Shown here piece after piece: positions 1-8,553 of a stretch of DNA of 64,000 nt. The translations under genes and the position numbers were made by a program. How positions within the stretch are numbered: position 1 is the stretch's first letter; the number at the start of each line of letters is the position of its first letter. Source of the DNA: an uncultured Dehalococcoidia bacterium (GTDB taxonomy: Bacteria; Chloroflexota; Dehalococcoidia; Lucifugimonadales; CATQGZ01); assembly GCA_958295685.1 (NCBI GenBank), contig OY282365.1, forward strand, positions 310,001-374,000, in the 5' to 3' direction. Below the pieces are notes generated by a model that was not told the DNA's origin, did not search any database, and worked only from the letters and a program-made list of their open reading frames with translations.

Positions 1-62
1 TCGACCTCTTCGGACGAGACCAGCCTCTCGGCGGTTACTATGTCCAGCTGCATGGTGGGCAT
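1..62 (-). CDS. atpC: ATP synthase F1 epsilon subunit, N-terminal fragment
   Basis: Only the first 20 codons lie in the window; the gene runs off the left edge. The reading MPTMQLDIVTAERLVSSEEV matches the epsilon-subunit N-terminus, where an L-x-I-V-T-(A/P)-E-R-x-(V/L) strand opens the beta-sandwich domain. It starts 6 nt after the atpD stop, as expected for the last gene of the F1 block. The start could be the ATG ending at 62 or the in-frame ATG ending at 53. Epsilon couples the gamma stalk to the c ring and can inhibit ATP hydrolysis. Confidence 0.85.
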   Translation of the reverse strand, partial: MPTMQLDIVTAERLVSSEEV

Positions 63-68
63 GGCGGG

Positions 69-1466
69 CTATGCCTCGGTCTTCATGCGCTCGGCTTTCT
101 CGACGGCCTCCTCAATTGGGCCGACCATGTAGAATGCCTGCTCCGGCAGGTGGTCGTACCTGCCTTCGAGTATCTCCTGGAAGCCTCGGACCGTGTCTCT
201 TATGGAGACGTATCGGCCTTCCTGACCGGTGAAGACCTCGGCCACGAACATGGGCTGTGAGAGGAAGCGCTGTATCCTGCGCGCGCGGCTAACTGTCTGT
301 CGGTCTTCGTCGGACAGTTCTTCGATGCCGAGGATGGCTATGATGTCCTGGAGGTCTCTGTAGCGCTGCAGGACTTGCTGGACGCCGCGCGCGACCTCGT
401 AGTGGTCGCGTCCGACGACGGAGGGTTCCAGTATGCGTGACATGGATGAGAGGGGGTCGACGGCGGGGTAGAGGCCCTGGTCGGCGATGGAGCGTTCGAG
501 GGCGACGACGGCGTCGAGGTGTCCGAAGGTGGTCACGATTCCGGGGTCGGTGTAGTCGTCGGCGGGTACGTATATGGCCTGGAATGAGGTGATCGAGCCG
601 TCGCTGGAGGATGTGATGCGCTCCTCCAGGTCTCCCATCTCGGTGCCGAGGGTGGGCTGGTATCCGACTGCGGACGGCATTCGTCCGAGGAGCGCCGATA
701 CCTCCATGCCGGCGAGGATGTATCTGTAGATGTTGTCGATGAACAGCAGGACGTCCTGCTTTCTGGTCTCCTTGAAGTACTCGGCCATGGTGAGGCCTGT
801 GAGTCCGACTCTGGCGCGGACTCCCGGCGGCTCGTTCATCTGGCCGAAGACGAGGACGGTGTTGTCGATCACGCCTGATTCCTGCATCTCGTGCCAGAGG
901 TCGTTGCCCTCGCGTGAGCGCTCGCCGACGCCTGCGAACACGGACACGCCCTTGTGGACGGTTCCGATGTTTCGTATCAGTTCCTGGATGATGACCGTCT
1001 TGCCGACGCCTGCGCCGCCGTATGCGCCGACCTTGCCTCCTTTGGTGAAGGGCGTGATGAGGTCCATGACCTTGACGCCTGTTTCCAGTATTTCGACCGT
1101 CGTGGACTGCTCCTCGAAGGATGGCGGCTTGCGGTGGATGGGCCAGTTCTCCTCGGAGTCGATCTCTTCCAGGTTGTCGAGTGTGTCGCCGAGGACGTTG
1201 AAGAGGCGTCCGAGTGTGGGGTCGCCAACCGGCACGGCGATTGGGGCGCCGGTGTCGACCACGTCGACGCCTCTGACGAGTCCTTCGGTCGGGCCGAGGG
1301 CGAGGCATCTGACCCAGTTGTTGCCGGTGTGCTGCTGGACCTCCAGTACGAGCTTCTGGCCGTCTATCTCGGTTTCCAGGGCGTTGTAGACTGCCGGCAT
1401 GGCATCGGGGGGGAACTGGGCGTCCACCACCGTGCCGATCACCTGGGTTATTTTTCCGTTGGCCAT
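69..1466 (-). CDS. atpD: ATP synthase F1 beta subunit
   Basis: This is the catalytic beta subunit (465 aa, normal length) of the F1 head, which makes ATP from ADP and phosphate on the cytoplasmic side. The P-loop GGAGVGKT is at residues 150-157. The stretch GRMPSAVGYQPTL and the adenine-pocket region near the C-terminus are conserved. The usual FIDNIFRF reads FIDNIYRY here. An AAGGAGA Shine-Dalgarno precedes the ATG at 1466. It is the eighth gene of the minus-strand atp operon and is separated from atpG by 94 nt containing a hairpin. Confidence 0.98.
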   Translation of the reverse strand: MANGKITQVIGTVVDAQFPPDAMPAVYNALETEIDGQKLVLEVQQHTGNNWVRCLALGPTEGLVRGVDVVDTGAPIAVPVGDPTLGRLFNVLGDTLDNLEEIDSEENWPIHRKPPSFEEQSTTVEILETGVKVMDLITPFTKGGKVGAYGGAGVGKTVIIQELIRNIGTVHKGVSVFAGVGERSREGNDLWHEMQESGVIDNTVLVFGQMNEPPGVRARVGLTGLTMAEYFKETRKQDVLLFIDNIYRYILAGMEVSALLGRMPSAVGYQPTLGTEMGDLEERITSSSDGSITSFQAIYVPADDYTDPGIVTTFGHLDAVVALERSIADQGLYPAVDPLSSMSRILEPSVVGRDHYEVARGVQQVLQRYRDLQDIIAILGIEELSDEDRQTVSRARRIQRFLSQPMFVAEVFTGQEGRYVSIRDTVRGFQEILEGRYDHLPEQAFYMVGPIEEAVEKAERMKTEA

Positions 1467-1489
1467 CCTGGTCTCCTTCTTTACCCCGG

Positions 1490-1511
1490 CCCCTTCCTGG
1501 TCGGGAAGGGG
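1490..1511 (-). other. intra-operon hairpin between atpG and atpD
   Basis: CCCCTTCC and GGAAGGGG form a perfect 8-bp stem around a 6-nt loop in the 94-nt gap between atpG and atpD. No U-run follows on the transcribed strand, so it is more likely an mRNA processing or stability element than a terminator. That role is an inference. Confidence 0.45.
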
Positions 1512-1560
1512 ATTCTGCGATGCCTGGGCAGGTTTCCGGTCGGTGATTTCCTGGGTACTT

Positions 1561-2427
1561 TCACGCGCCGACGGCGGCTGCTCCGCCGACGATGTCGAGC
1601 AGGTCTCTGGTGATCGTCTCCTGCCTGACCTTGTTCATGAGCAGCGTCAGGTCGTCGGCCATCTCGTTGGCGTTGTCAGTGGCGTTGCGCATGGCGACCA
1701 TGCGGGCGGACTGCTCGCTGGCGACGCTTTCGAGGATGAAGTGGTAGAGCTGCATTTCGACGAATCTGGGAAGCAGCGCCGATAGGACGGTGAATGGGTC
1801 GGGCTCGTATATGTATCCGAATGAGTATTGGGGCGGCAGGTCGGCCGGCGTGACCGGCAGGAGCGGCTGCACGACCGGGCGCTGGACGGTCGTGCTCACG
1901 AAGTCGGCGTATGAGACGTATACGGCGTCGACCTTCTCTTGCACGTAGTCTTCAATGACGATGCGGGCGATGGGGGTAACGTCGGCCAGGGTGGGTCGGT
2001 CGCCGAGGTCGGTGAATATGGCCTTGACGTCGGCGCCCGACCTGCTCATGAATCTTCCGCCCTTCTTGCCCACGGCGACGACGGTGACGTCTGCATTTCC
2101 CTTCTGTTCGAGCATGAACTGGCCGGCGGCTCTGTTGAGGTTGGAGTTGAGTCCGCCGGTCAGACCTCTGTCCGGCGTGACGTGGATGATTTCGACGCTG
2201 TTGACCTCGCGCTGGGTGAGGAGTCCGTGGAGCCGTTCGTCTGAGTGCGGCTGGGCGGCAAGGTCGGCCAGGAGGTTTCTCATGAGGTCTGAGTATGGGC
2301 GGCCGCTGACGGCGGCCTCCTGCGCGCGGCGCATCTTCGAAGCCGCGATCATGGACATGGCCTTGGTGATCTTGGCCGTGTTCTGGACGCTGCGGATGCG
2401 GCGTCGTATCTGTCTTACGCTGGGCAT
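1561..2427 (-). CDS. atpG: ATP synthase F1 gamma subunit
   Basis: This is the central rotor stalk of F1 (288 aa, normal length). The N-terminal helix MPSVRQIRRRIRSVQNTAKI and the following KAMSMIA(A)SKMRRAQ are the family signature. The C-terminal helix (ARMVAMRNATDNANEM) matches the part that threads the alpha3beta3 hexamer. It lies 17 nt downstream of atpA in the same operon. Confidence 0.97.
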   Translation of the reverse strand: MPSVRQIRRRIRSVQNTAKITKAMSMIAASKMRRAQEAAVSGRPYSDLMRNLLADLAAQPHSDERLHGLLTQREVNSVEIIHVTPDRGLTGGLNSNLNRAAGQFMLEQKGNADVTVVAVGKKGGRFMSRSGADVKAIFTDLGDRPTLADVTPIARIVIEDYVQEKVDAVYVSYADFVSTTVQRPVVQPLLPVTPADLPPQYSFGYIYEPDPFTVLSALLPRFVEMQLYHFILESVASEQSARMVAMRNATDNANEMADDLTLLMNKVRQETITRDLLDIVGGAAAVGA

Positions 2428-2444
2428 GTCAGTGGGGTTCCGGC

Positions 2445-3956
2445 CTAGTAGGGGACGTTTGCCTTGAACTCCTGCACGGCGGTCCTGAGAGAGGCCTCGA
2501 CGTCGTCAGTTATGGCCTTCTCCCTGGAGATGCCTTCCAGTACGTCGGGGTGGTTGGAGCTCATGAAGTCGTGGAAGGCTCTCTCGAAGGCGCCGACCTT
2601 CGTCACGTCCACGTCGTCGAGGTAGCCGTTGACCAGGACGAACATTATCGACGCCTGATGCTGCATCGAGAGGGGCTTGTTCTGGTCCTGCTTCAGGATT
2701 TCCGTGGCTCTCTGGCCGCGTTCGAGTTGTGCGCGGGTGGCGGCGTCGAGGTCTTCGGTTCCGAACTGTGCGAACGTGACCAGTTCACGGTATTGGGCGA
2801 GGTCGAGCCTCATGCGTCCTGCGACGCTTCGGATGGCCTTGGTCTGTGCCGCGCCGCCCACGCGCGAGACGGAGAGGCCGGCGTTGACGGCCGGTCGGAT
2901 GCCGGAGTAGAACAGTTCGGGTTCCAGGTATATCTGGCCGTCGGTGATCGAGATGACGTTGGTCGGGATGTATGCGGATACGTCGCCCGCCTGGGTTTCG
3001 ATGATCGGAAGCGCGGTGAGGGAGCCGCCGCCGTGGTCGTCGTCGAGCCTTGCGGCGCGCTCTAGGAGCCTGCTGTGTAGGTAGAAGACGTCGCCGGGGT
3101 ACGCCTCGCGGCCCGGGGGCCGTCGGAGTAGGAGTGACATTTGGCGGTAGGCCCAGGCGTGCTTGGACAGGTCGTCGTAGATGATCAGCGCGTCTTTGCC
3201 CTGCCGCATGAAGTATTCGCCCATCGCGCAGCCCGTGTATGGGGCGAGGTACTGGATGGGCGCGGTGTCGGAGGCGTTGCCTGCGACGACGATGGTGTGT
3301 TCCATCGCGCCGTGCTCCTCCAGCATGGCGACCGACTGGGCGACTTTTCCGGCCTTTTGGCCTATGGCGACGTAGATGCAGACGAGGTCGCCGCCCTTCT
3401 GGTTGATGATGGCGTCCAGCGCGATCATCGACTTGCCGGTCGAGCGGTCGCCGATGATCAGCTCCCTCTGTCCGCGGCCTATCGGGATCATGGCGTCGAC
3501 GGCCTTGATTCCGGTCTGTACCGGGGTGTCGACGGCCTTGCGAATGGAGACGTCGGGCGCGATCACCTCTACGGGTCCACTCTCGGCGCTCCGAACGGGG
3601 CCCTTGCCGTCGAGCGGCTGGCCGAGGGAGTCGACGACGCGTCCGATCAGGCCGCTGCCCACGGGCACCTCGACGATGCGGCCCGTGCCCCGCACCTCTG
3701 CGCCTTCCATCACGGGTCTGGGGTCGCCCAGGATCACCGCGCCGACCCCGTCTTCTTCCAGGTTGAGCGCCATGCCCATGACGCCGCCCTCGAACTCCAG
3801 GAGCTCGCTGTATGCAACGCCTGAGAGTCCGTGGATCCGGGCGATGCCGTCTCCGACCTCCACGACTACTCCGGAGTCCACCATTTCCAGTTCGGCGCCG
3901 AACTCCTGTATCTGGCGCTTTATGACGGAGGCTATGTCTTGTCCACGTACAGTCAT
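2445..3956 (-). CDS. atpA: ATP synthase F1 alpha subunit
   Basis: This is the regulatory nucleotide-binding alpha subunit (503 aa from the ATG at 3956). The P-loop reads GDRSTGKS, where most bacteria have GDRQTGKT; both keep the phosphate-binding Lys. A GTG two codons upstream (3962) is also in frame. The GAGG Shine-Dalgarno sits 8 nt before the ATG but only 2 nt before the GTG, so I choose the ATG. The gene lies between atpH and atpG. Confidence 0.97.
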   Translation of the reverse strand: MTVRGQDIASVIKRQIQEFGAELEMVDSGVVVEVGDGIARIHGLSGVAYSELLEFEGGVMGMALNLEEDGVGAVILGDPRPVMEGAEVRGTGRIVEVPVGSGLIGRVVDSLGQPLDGKGPVRSAESGPVEVIAPDVSIRKAVDTPVQTGIKAVDAMIPIGRGQRELIIGDRSTGKSMIALDAIINQKGGDLVCIYVAIGQKAGKVAQSVAMLEEHGAMEHTIVVAGNASDTAPIQYLAPYTGCAMGEYFMRQGKDALIIYDDLSKHAWAYRQMSLLLRRPPGREAYPGDVFYLHSRLLERAARLDDDHGGGSLTALPIIETQAGDVSAYIPTNVISITDGQIYLEPELFYSGIRPAVNAGLSVSRVGGAAQTKAIRSVAGRMRLDLAQYRELVTFAQFGTEDLDAATRAQLERGQRATEILKQDQNKPLSMQHQASIMFVLVNGYLDDVDVTKVGAFERAFHDFMSSNHPDVLEGISREKAITDDVEASLRTAVQEFKANVPY

Positions 3957-3986
3957 GTCCACGTCCTCAATCGGCTATTCTGGGCT

Positions 3987-4517
3987 TTATGCCAGGCTCT
4001 TCCGCATCTTTAGGAGTCGGGTCCTCGCGCTGCCGTCCATCACCTTGTCACCCACTCTGACGATGAGCCCGCCCAGTATATCGGGTTCGACCTGGTCGGC
4101 GAGGTCTACGTCCTTGCCGGAAACGCCTCTGAGCAGCCGCGCGACGTCGTCCAGCTGTCTTTGTTCGAGCTTCACCGCCGATATTACCTCGGCCCGCTCG
4201 ATGCCTCTGTGCGAGTCCACGAGCCGCTGATACTCGTCCGCTACTCCGGGGAGCAGGTAGGAGATTCCCCGGGATGTCATGAGGAGGGCCAGGTTGACGG
4301 CCATGGGGCCGACGGAGCCTCCGACGGCGTCCCTGACGAGGCCGGCCTTGCGCTCGATTGCGACCCTGGGAGAGTCGAGGAGGCCGGCGGCTTCCCGGTT
4401 CCCGATGTCACGAACGAGCACCGCCAAGTCGTCGAGCCATCCGTCGACCTCGTCATTCTCCCGCGCTATCTCGAAGACGGCTTGCGCATACCGTTTTGCC
4501 GAGGCTCCTGACCGCAT
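3987..4517 (-). CDS. atpH: ATP synthase F1 delta subunit
   Basis: This is the peripheral-stalk delta subunit (176 aa, normal length). The N-terminal pattern AKRYAQAVFEIARE and the C-terminal block ending GGLIVRVGDKVMDGS are the family's two conserved regions. It lies between atpF (6 nt gap) and atpA. It joins the b-subunit stator to the top of the alpha3beta3 head. Confidence 0.95.
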   Translation of the reverse strand: MRSGASAKRYAQAVFEIARENDEVDGWLDDLAVLVRDIGNREAAGLLDSPRVAIERKAGLVRDAVGGSVGPMAVNLALLMTSRGISYLLPGVADEYQRLVDSHRGIERAEVISAVKLEQRQLDDVARLLRGVSGKDVDLADQVEPDILGGLIVRVGDKVMDGSARTRLLKMRKSLA

Positions 4518-4523
4518 CGCGGG

Positions 4524-5030
4524 CTAGTTCTTCCTGGCAGCGGATGCCGCCTCTTCCATGACGTCCGCTATGAGTTTTCTGTGCGATTCTTCGTCGAGGG
4601 AGCGTCTGACCACCCGTTCGGCCGCCGTGATGGCGAGGCCCGCGAACTCTCTTCGCAGGTCTTCGATCGCGGCGTCCCGCTCGCGCTGGATGTTCTGTTC
4701 GGCCCTGGCCTTCTCGGACTCTATCTCCGCCTTGGCCTTTGCGGTCTCCTCTTCCCGGAAGCGGTCGGCGACGTCTCTGGCCTCGGCGACGAGCTGTCTG
4801 CCCTCGGCGCGGGCGGCCTCTATCTGCTGCTGCATCTCTTCCCGCGAGCTCTGGGCCTCGGTCCTGACGCGCTCGGCGGTCTCCAAGCTCTCCCGGATAC
4901 GCGCCGATCTCTGGTCCATCATGCGCAGGATGGGCTTGTACAGCAGTTTATGGAGTATCACGAAGAGGACTATGAAGCCGATCAACTGGGTGATCAGCCA
5001 CGCAAGGTTTATCCCTAACGCGCTAAACAT
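4524..5030 (-). CDS. atpF: ATP synthase F0 b subunit
   Basis: This is the stator b subunit (168 aa). One N-terminal membrane helix (about residues 7-27) is followed by a long charged helix rich in E, R, A and Q, which dimerises and reaches up to delta. Only one b gene is present, so the stalk is probably a homodimer. Confidence 0.95.
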   Translation of the reverse strand: MFSALGINLAWLITQLIGFIVLFVILHKLLYKPILRMMDQRSARIRESLETAERVRTEAQSSREEMQQQIEAARAEGRQLVAEARDVADRFREEETAKAKAEIESEKARAEQNIQRERDAAIEDLRREFAGLAITAAERVVRRSLDEESHRKLIADVMEEAASAARKN

Positions 5031-5083
5031 CGTCTTTGCCCATCCTTAAGCTCCCTGGGTCATCGCCCCTGGTGTGACGTTGG

Positions 5084-5314
5084 TCAGTTGACGAACTTGA
5101 TGATGATCGCCACCACGAGGGCGTATATGGCTATGGCCTCCGTGAAGGCTATGGCCAGGATCATGTTCTGCTGGATTGGCCTGGCGGCCTCCGGGTTTCG
5201 GCCGAGGGACTCCATAGCCTTCGACGCGAGCCATCCGATGCCCAGCCCCGGGCCCAACGAACCCAGCGCAATCGCGAGTCCGGCTCCAAGGTCACCTATG
5301 TTGCCTTCGATCAT
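5084..5314 (-). CDS. atpE: ATP synthase F0 c subunit
   Basis: This is the ring-forming c subunit (76 aa), two membrane helices joined by the polar loop SLGRNPEA. The ion-binding carboxylate is Glu59 in AIAFTEAIAIYALV. The Gln that marks sodium-specific rings (helix 1, GxGQG) is replaced by Ile in GLGIGW, and Ala rather than Ser/Thr follows Glu59, so proton coupling is predicted. An AAGGAG Shine-Dalgarno precedes the ATG. Confidence 0.97.
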   Translation of the reverse strand: MIEGNIGDLGAGLAIALGSLGPGLGIGWLASKAMESLGRNPEAARPIQQNMILAIAFTEAIAIYALVVAIIIKFVN

Positions 5315-5363
5315 TCCGTGTCTCCTTCCCGTTTGTTATTGTCGGTGCGGTCTAGTGGCGGGT

Positions 5364-6431
5364 CTAGTGGTGCTCGGTGTCGTGGCCGGTCGAGGCCAGG
5401 GCGGCGAACACCAGGGTGAGTATCGAGAATATGAACGCTTGGATCATGCCCACGAACAGCTCGAGTCCGAGGAACGGGATGATGCCGATGAGGGGCAGGA
5501 GGAACGCCATGGCTATCAGGAGCACCTCTCCCGCGAAGATGTTTCCGAACAGCCGGAAGGTGAAGCTGATCAGCCTGGCGAACTCGCCTATTATCTCGAG
5601 CAGGCCGACGAAGAGCGCCACGGGGCCGCCCCTGAAGTTCAGGAATTTCCCGACGTGCCCCGCTATGCCGAGGCTGCGGAAGGCCCAGAAGTGGACCATG
5701 AACATGGCGACGATCGCTATGGCGAGGGTCGTGTTGACGTCGGTGTTGGCGCTTCTGAGGAACGGGACGAGGATGCCCACCTGCTTGCCGTCTTCGACGA
5801 GGTGCACGCCTTCTTCCTCCGCTTCTTTGAAGCGTTTGGCGGTGATCTCCTCTGTGCGAATCGAGCCGAGTGAGAGTATGCCTACGGCTCCGTCGCCGTC
5901 GAAGACCTGAAGATTCACTCCGGCGAGGTCGGTTCCTGCGTCCTCGGCGTGGTGTATGACCTCTTCCGCGGTCTCGATTCTGCCGATGGTGCCGAAGCCC
6001 GGAAGGATGCCGAGCCAGTTCGAGGTCACGATGAAGATGAAGATGGTCAGGGTCAATGGCAGGAAGCGGCGGCCGTTTTCGGGTCCTGCTATGCTCGCGG
6101 CCAAGTTTGAGAAGAACTCGATGAGGGCCTCGAACATATTCTGGAGCCCTGTCGGCACCTCGGTCATCCGGCGAGTCGCGAGGAACGCCAGGACGGCCAC
6201 CAACACGATAGTCAGCCAGGTGGCGACAATCGTGTTGGTGAGTTTGAAGCCTGGGAAGAGTTCGTCGGCGAATACGGGCTCAGCGGGGAGTTGGATGTGG
6301 GCGATCGGGGCGCCCAGGAATCCTCCGTTGAACTCTTTGCCGAGCGCGCCCCCGGCCACGCTGAGGACGAAGGCGCCGAGCGCGAGCGTGAGGATGACGA
6401 GGGCCTTCGGGCTCTTGAACAGCTTGGACAC
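5364..6431 (-). CDS. atpB: ATP synthase F0 a subunit, with a large hydrophilic insertion
   Basis: This is the F0 a subunit, which provides the ion half-channels against the c ring. The essential Arg is R293 in FTFRLFGNIFAGE. At 355 aa it is much longer than the usual 230-290. The extra length is a polar, acidic stretch at about residues 151-222, between the helix ending NWLGILPGFG and the segment VPFLRSANTDVNTTL. The GTG start shares one base with the stop of the upstream AtpZ/I-like gene. Confidence 0.95.
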   Translation of the reverse strand: MSKLFKSPKALVILTLALGAFVLSVAGGALGKEFNGGFLGAPIAHIQLPAEPVFADELFPGFKLTNTIVATWLTIVLVAVLAFLATRRMTEVPTGLQNMFEALIEFFSNLAASIAGPENGRRFLPLTLTIFIFIVTSNWLGILPGFGTIGRIETAEEVIHHAEDAGTDLAGVNLQVFDGDGAVGILSLGSIRTEEITAKRFKEAEEEGVHLVEDGKQVGILVPFLRSANTDVNTTLAIAIVAMFMVHFWAFRSLGIAGHVGKFLNFRGGPVALFVGLLEIIGEFARLISFTFRLFGNIFAGEVLLIAMAFLLPLIGIIPFLGLELFVGMIQAFIFSILTLVFAALASTGHDTEHH

Positions 6432-6658
6432 TATCCCTCCCGGTCCGGGGGGTCGGAGAGCACGGTCGAGAGCATTCGGATCATGCCGAGAAATGCCAAG
6501 GCGACGCCCAGACCCAGTCCGAGGAGCGTGAACACGGGCCTCAGGTCAAACTTGCCGTCTATCCAGAGCCCACCCAAGGCGCCGGTTCCAATACAGATGG
6601 CCACGTACCAGCCAATCCCCAAGAGCCGGAGAGCCTTCCCAAACATGTGGGATTCCAC
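6431..6658 (-). CDS. AtpZ/AtpI-family ATP synthase assembly membrane protein
   Basis: This is a small two-helix membrane protein (75 aa from the GTG at 6658) heading the atp operon. The pattern LGIGWYVAICIGTGALGGLWIDGK is that of AtpZ/AtpI-type proteins, which assist c-ring assembly or carry Mg2+; the role here is inferred. The GTG has a GGAGG Shine-Dalgarno 7 nt upstream. A longer frame opening at 6745 is excluded because the operon promoter (6682-6709) lies inside it. Confidence 0.85.
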   Translation of the reverse strand: MESHMFGKALRLLGIGWYVAICIGTGALGGLWIDGKFDLRPVFTLLGLGLGVALAFLGMIRMLSTVLSDPPDREG

Positions 6659-6681
6659 AGGCACCCTCCGGAAGTTTGTGT

Positions 6682-6709
6682 AGTATATCACAAAGATTGC
6701 CGAAGTCAA
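6682..6709 (-). promoter_or_regulatory. promoter of the atp operon
   Basis: TTGACT (6709-6704) and TATACT (6687-6682) are separated by 16 nt, a near-consensus sigma-70 type promoter. Transcription would start about 15-20 nt before the GTG of the AtpZ/I-like gene. Confidence 0.8.
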
Positions 6710-6788
6710 TCTGCCGCCGGCCGGGTCAGGGAGGGGTTGGGACAACCGCCGCCGTCTCGCTGCCTATCGGAGTCCGCACTGACGGCGC

Positions 6789-7358
6789 TTACTGCTCCGG
6801 GTCCGTGCTCGCGGCCGGAGGCTGTCCCTCTTTACCCAGCCCCTCGAGGTCGAGCGACATGACGAATTCGCGGTAGGCGGAGAGGTTCTTCAGTTCCTCT
6901 TCCCCTACCGGGTGCGGCGGGTGCATGGCATCGCCGACCAGAGGCTTGCCGCTCTCGGAGTCCATCTCTATTCCGGCCTGTTCGACCACGGCCTCCGCGG
7001 CGAATATGGGGGCCTGGGTGCGGACAGCCAAGGCTATGGCGTCGCTGGGCCGGGAGTCGATCTCCATCGTCGTACCGTCGTGTTGTATGACTATCTTGGC
7101 GAAGAAGGTGTCGTCGGTGAGGGCGGACACCACGATTCTGCTCACGGTCGCCCCGAGGGTCGCGAGGGTGGAGCGGAGCAGGTCGTGGGTCATGGGTCGG
7201 GTCACCTGTATGTCCTGGAGTTTGAGGGCTATCGCGTCGGCCTCGGATGCTCCGATCCAGATCGGGAGGTAACGGTCGGAGTCCTTCACACGCAGTATCA
7301 CTACTCTCTGGAAGCTGAGGACATTCACGCGGATGCTGTCTATGATCAACTCGACCAT
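6789..7358 (-). CDS. DUF151 / bifunctional nuclease domain protein
   Basis: This is a 189-aa protein of the DUF151 (BFN) family. The core runs from MVELIIDSIRVNVLS through LPIWIGASEADAIALKL to SRPSDAIALAVRTQAPI, which are the family's conserved blocks. The C-terminal 40 residues are polar and variable. Plant and Mycobacterium homologues have reported nuclease or stress roles, but the bacterial function is not settled. A GGAGG lies 8 nt before the ATG at 7358. Confidence 0.9.
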   Translation of the reverse strand: MVELIIDSIRVNVLSFQRVVILRVKDSDRYLPIWIGASEADAIALKLQDIQVTRPMTHDLLRSTLATLGATVSRIVVSALTDDTFFAKIVIQHDGTTMEIDSRPSDAIALAVRTQAPIFAAEAVVEQAGIEMDSESGKPLVGDAMHPPHPVGEEELKNLSAYREFVMSLDLEGLGKEGQPPAASTDPEQ

Positions 7359-7433
7359 CGACGATACCTCCCTCCGTGCCTCGCCTGGCGGCGGCGCTCA
7401 GTGCCCGAGCTTCAACAATTGTAGAGCCGACGT

Positions 7434-7464
7434 CGGAGGGGTGTCAAATGGCCCGGCCCCTCCG
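7434..7464. other. perfect 8-bp inverted repeat
   Basis: CGGAGGGG and CCCCTCCG flank a 15-nt loop in the gap between the DUF951 stop and the DUF151 start. There is no adjacent T-run on either strand, so terminator function is uncertain. The rest of the 173-nt gap shows nothing recognisable. Confidence 0.35.
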
Positions 7465-7531
7465 AGTTCACCGGTTGATGCAGTCGGGCTGCTGTCCGGG
7501 GCTGCGGCGCGACTCGCCGCCGCGGCCGCGG

Positions 7532-7723
7532 TCACGCCCTTGTGGGCAGCACAGTCTTCAGACGGCGTTCCAAGTCCGACCTCGACAGGAGGATTCGGCG
7601 CTGGCAGGACCGGCATCTTATCCCGATGTCCGCCCCGATCCTCACAACCTCCCACTCGAAGCCGCCGCACGGGTGGGGCTTCTTCAGCCGTAGAACGTCC
7701 CCGACCCTCAGTTCCGGTCCCAG
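7532..7723 (-). CDS. DUF951 zinc-ribbon-like protein with a probable CTG start
   Basis: This 63-codon frame reads LRVGDVLRLKKPHPCGGFEW followed by EVVRIGADIGIRCRSCQRR. It is the full DUF951 signature: GDxVxLKKPHPCG, then ExxRxGADIxxxCxxC. Cys in PHPCG and the CRSC pair are probable metal ligands; family function is unknown. No ATG, GTG or TTG is in frame before LRVGD. The CTG at 7723 gives the usual short N-terminus (xGPELRVGD) and has an AGGAGG Shine-Dalgarno 7 nt upstream inside pyrF. The gene overlaps the pyrF 3' end by 16 nt, suggesting coupled translation. Confidence 0.85.
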   Translation of the reverse strand: MGPELRVGDVLRLKKPHPCGGFEWEVVRIGADIGIRCRSCQRRILLSRSDLERRLKTVLPTRA

Positions 7724-8553
7724 GTCCTGCCCTCCTGCTCCAGCACGAGGTTTATGCCGTCCCTCAGTTCGGCAGCCGCCGCGCGCGCCGCTTGGGCGAA
7801 GCCGTCCGGGTCTCTCGACGCGTACGTGATGGATCGGGACGAGGCTATCAGCAGGTTGAAGGCGTTCGAGTCCAGACCCTGTCGGACCGCTTCATACAGG
7901 TCGCCGGACTGCTTCCCAACGCCGGGCACGAGTATGGGCATGTCCGGGCACCGGGAGCGTATCTTCCCGATGTCATCGGGATACGCAGCCCCCGCTACCA
8001 GACCCAGGTTGCCCAGCTTGTTCCATTCGCGTGCCCGAGCCGCGAGATATTCGTGGAGAGCCATCGTCGTTCCGTTGTCCACGACGACGCGGTCCTGAAG
8101 CTCCCGCGCTCCCGGGTTGGACGAGCGGCACCAGACGAAGACGCCTCGGTCTCGGTAGGACAGGAATGGCTCCAAGGCCTCTCCGCCCGCGTAGCCGTTG
8201 ATGGTGGCGGCGTCAAAGCCCCAGACCTCGAACAGCGCGCGCGCGTGCATTGCGTTGGTCGAGCCTATGTCGCCCCGCTTGGCGTCTCCGAGAACGATGA
8301 CGTCGGGCGCGGCGGAACGGATGTGAGCCACCGTGCCCTCCAGCGCGTCGAGGCCCCGTCGTCCGAGCGCCTCGTAGAATGCCAGGTTGGGCTTGTAGGC
8401 GCAGACGAGGTCGTGTGTCGCGTCGATGACCGCCTTGTTAAAATCGAGCACGTCCGCGACGGCCATCAGTTCCGGGTCAGGGTCGAGGCCGACGCACACG
8501 AGGCTGCGCCTGCCTTTAGATGACTGCCATAGCCGTTCCGCAAATGTGGTCAC
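7708..8553 (-). CDS. pyrF: orotidine 5'-phosphate decarboxylase, type 2
   Basis: This enzyme decarboxylates OMP to UMP, the last step of pyrimidine synthesis (281 aa). The catalytic motif is LGDAKRGDIGST, giving the Lys and the two Asp. KPNLAFYEALG is typical of the longer type-2 enzymes, and the phosphate-binding region PGVGKQSGDL is near the C-terminus. The start is GTG at 8553. It is probably cotranscribed with DUF951. Confidence 0.96.
   Translation of the reverse strand: MTTFAERLWQSSKGRRSLVCVGLDPDPELMAVADVLDFNKAVIDATHDLVCAYKPNLAFYEALGRRGLDALEGTVAHIRSAAPDVIVLGDAKRGDIGSTNAMHARALFEVWGFDAATINGYAGGEALEPFLSYRDRGVFVWCRSSNPGARELQDRVVVDNGTTMALHEYLAARAREWNKLGNLGLVAGAAYPDDIGKIRSRCPDMPILVPGVGKQSGDLYEAVRQGLDSNAFNLLIASSRSITYASRDPDGFAQAARAAAAELRDGINLVLEQEGRTWDRN

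Noticed and set aside
289..1308. 339-aa Arg/Pro/His-rich frame opposite and within atpD
   Set aside because: Typical high-GC shadow frame over a certain gene.
6659..6745. Longer AtpZ/I-like protein starting at 6745
   Set aside because: The operon promoter (6682-6709) lies inside this extension, so it would not be transcribed.
7398..7670. 90-aa minus-strand frame between pyrF and the DUF151 gene
   Set aside because: It is a shadow of the DUF951 gene in another frame; composition is low-complexity Pro/Ala/Gly.
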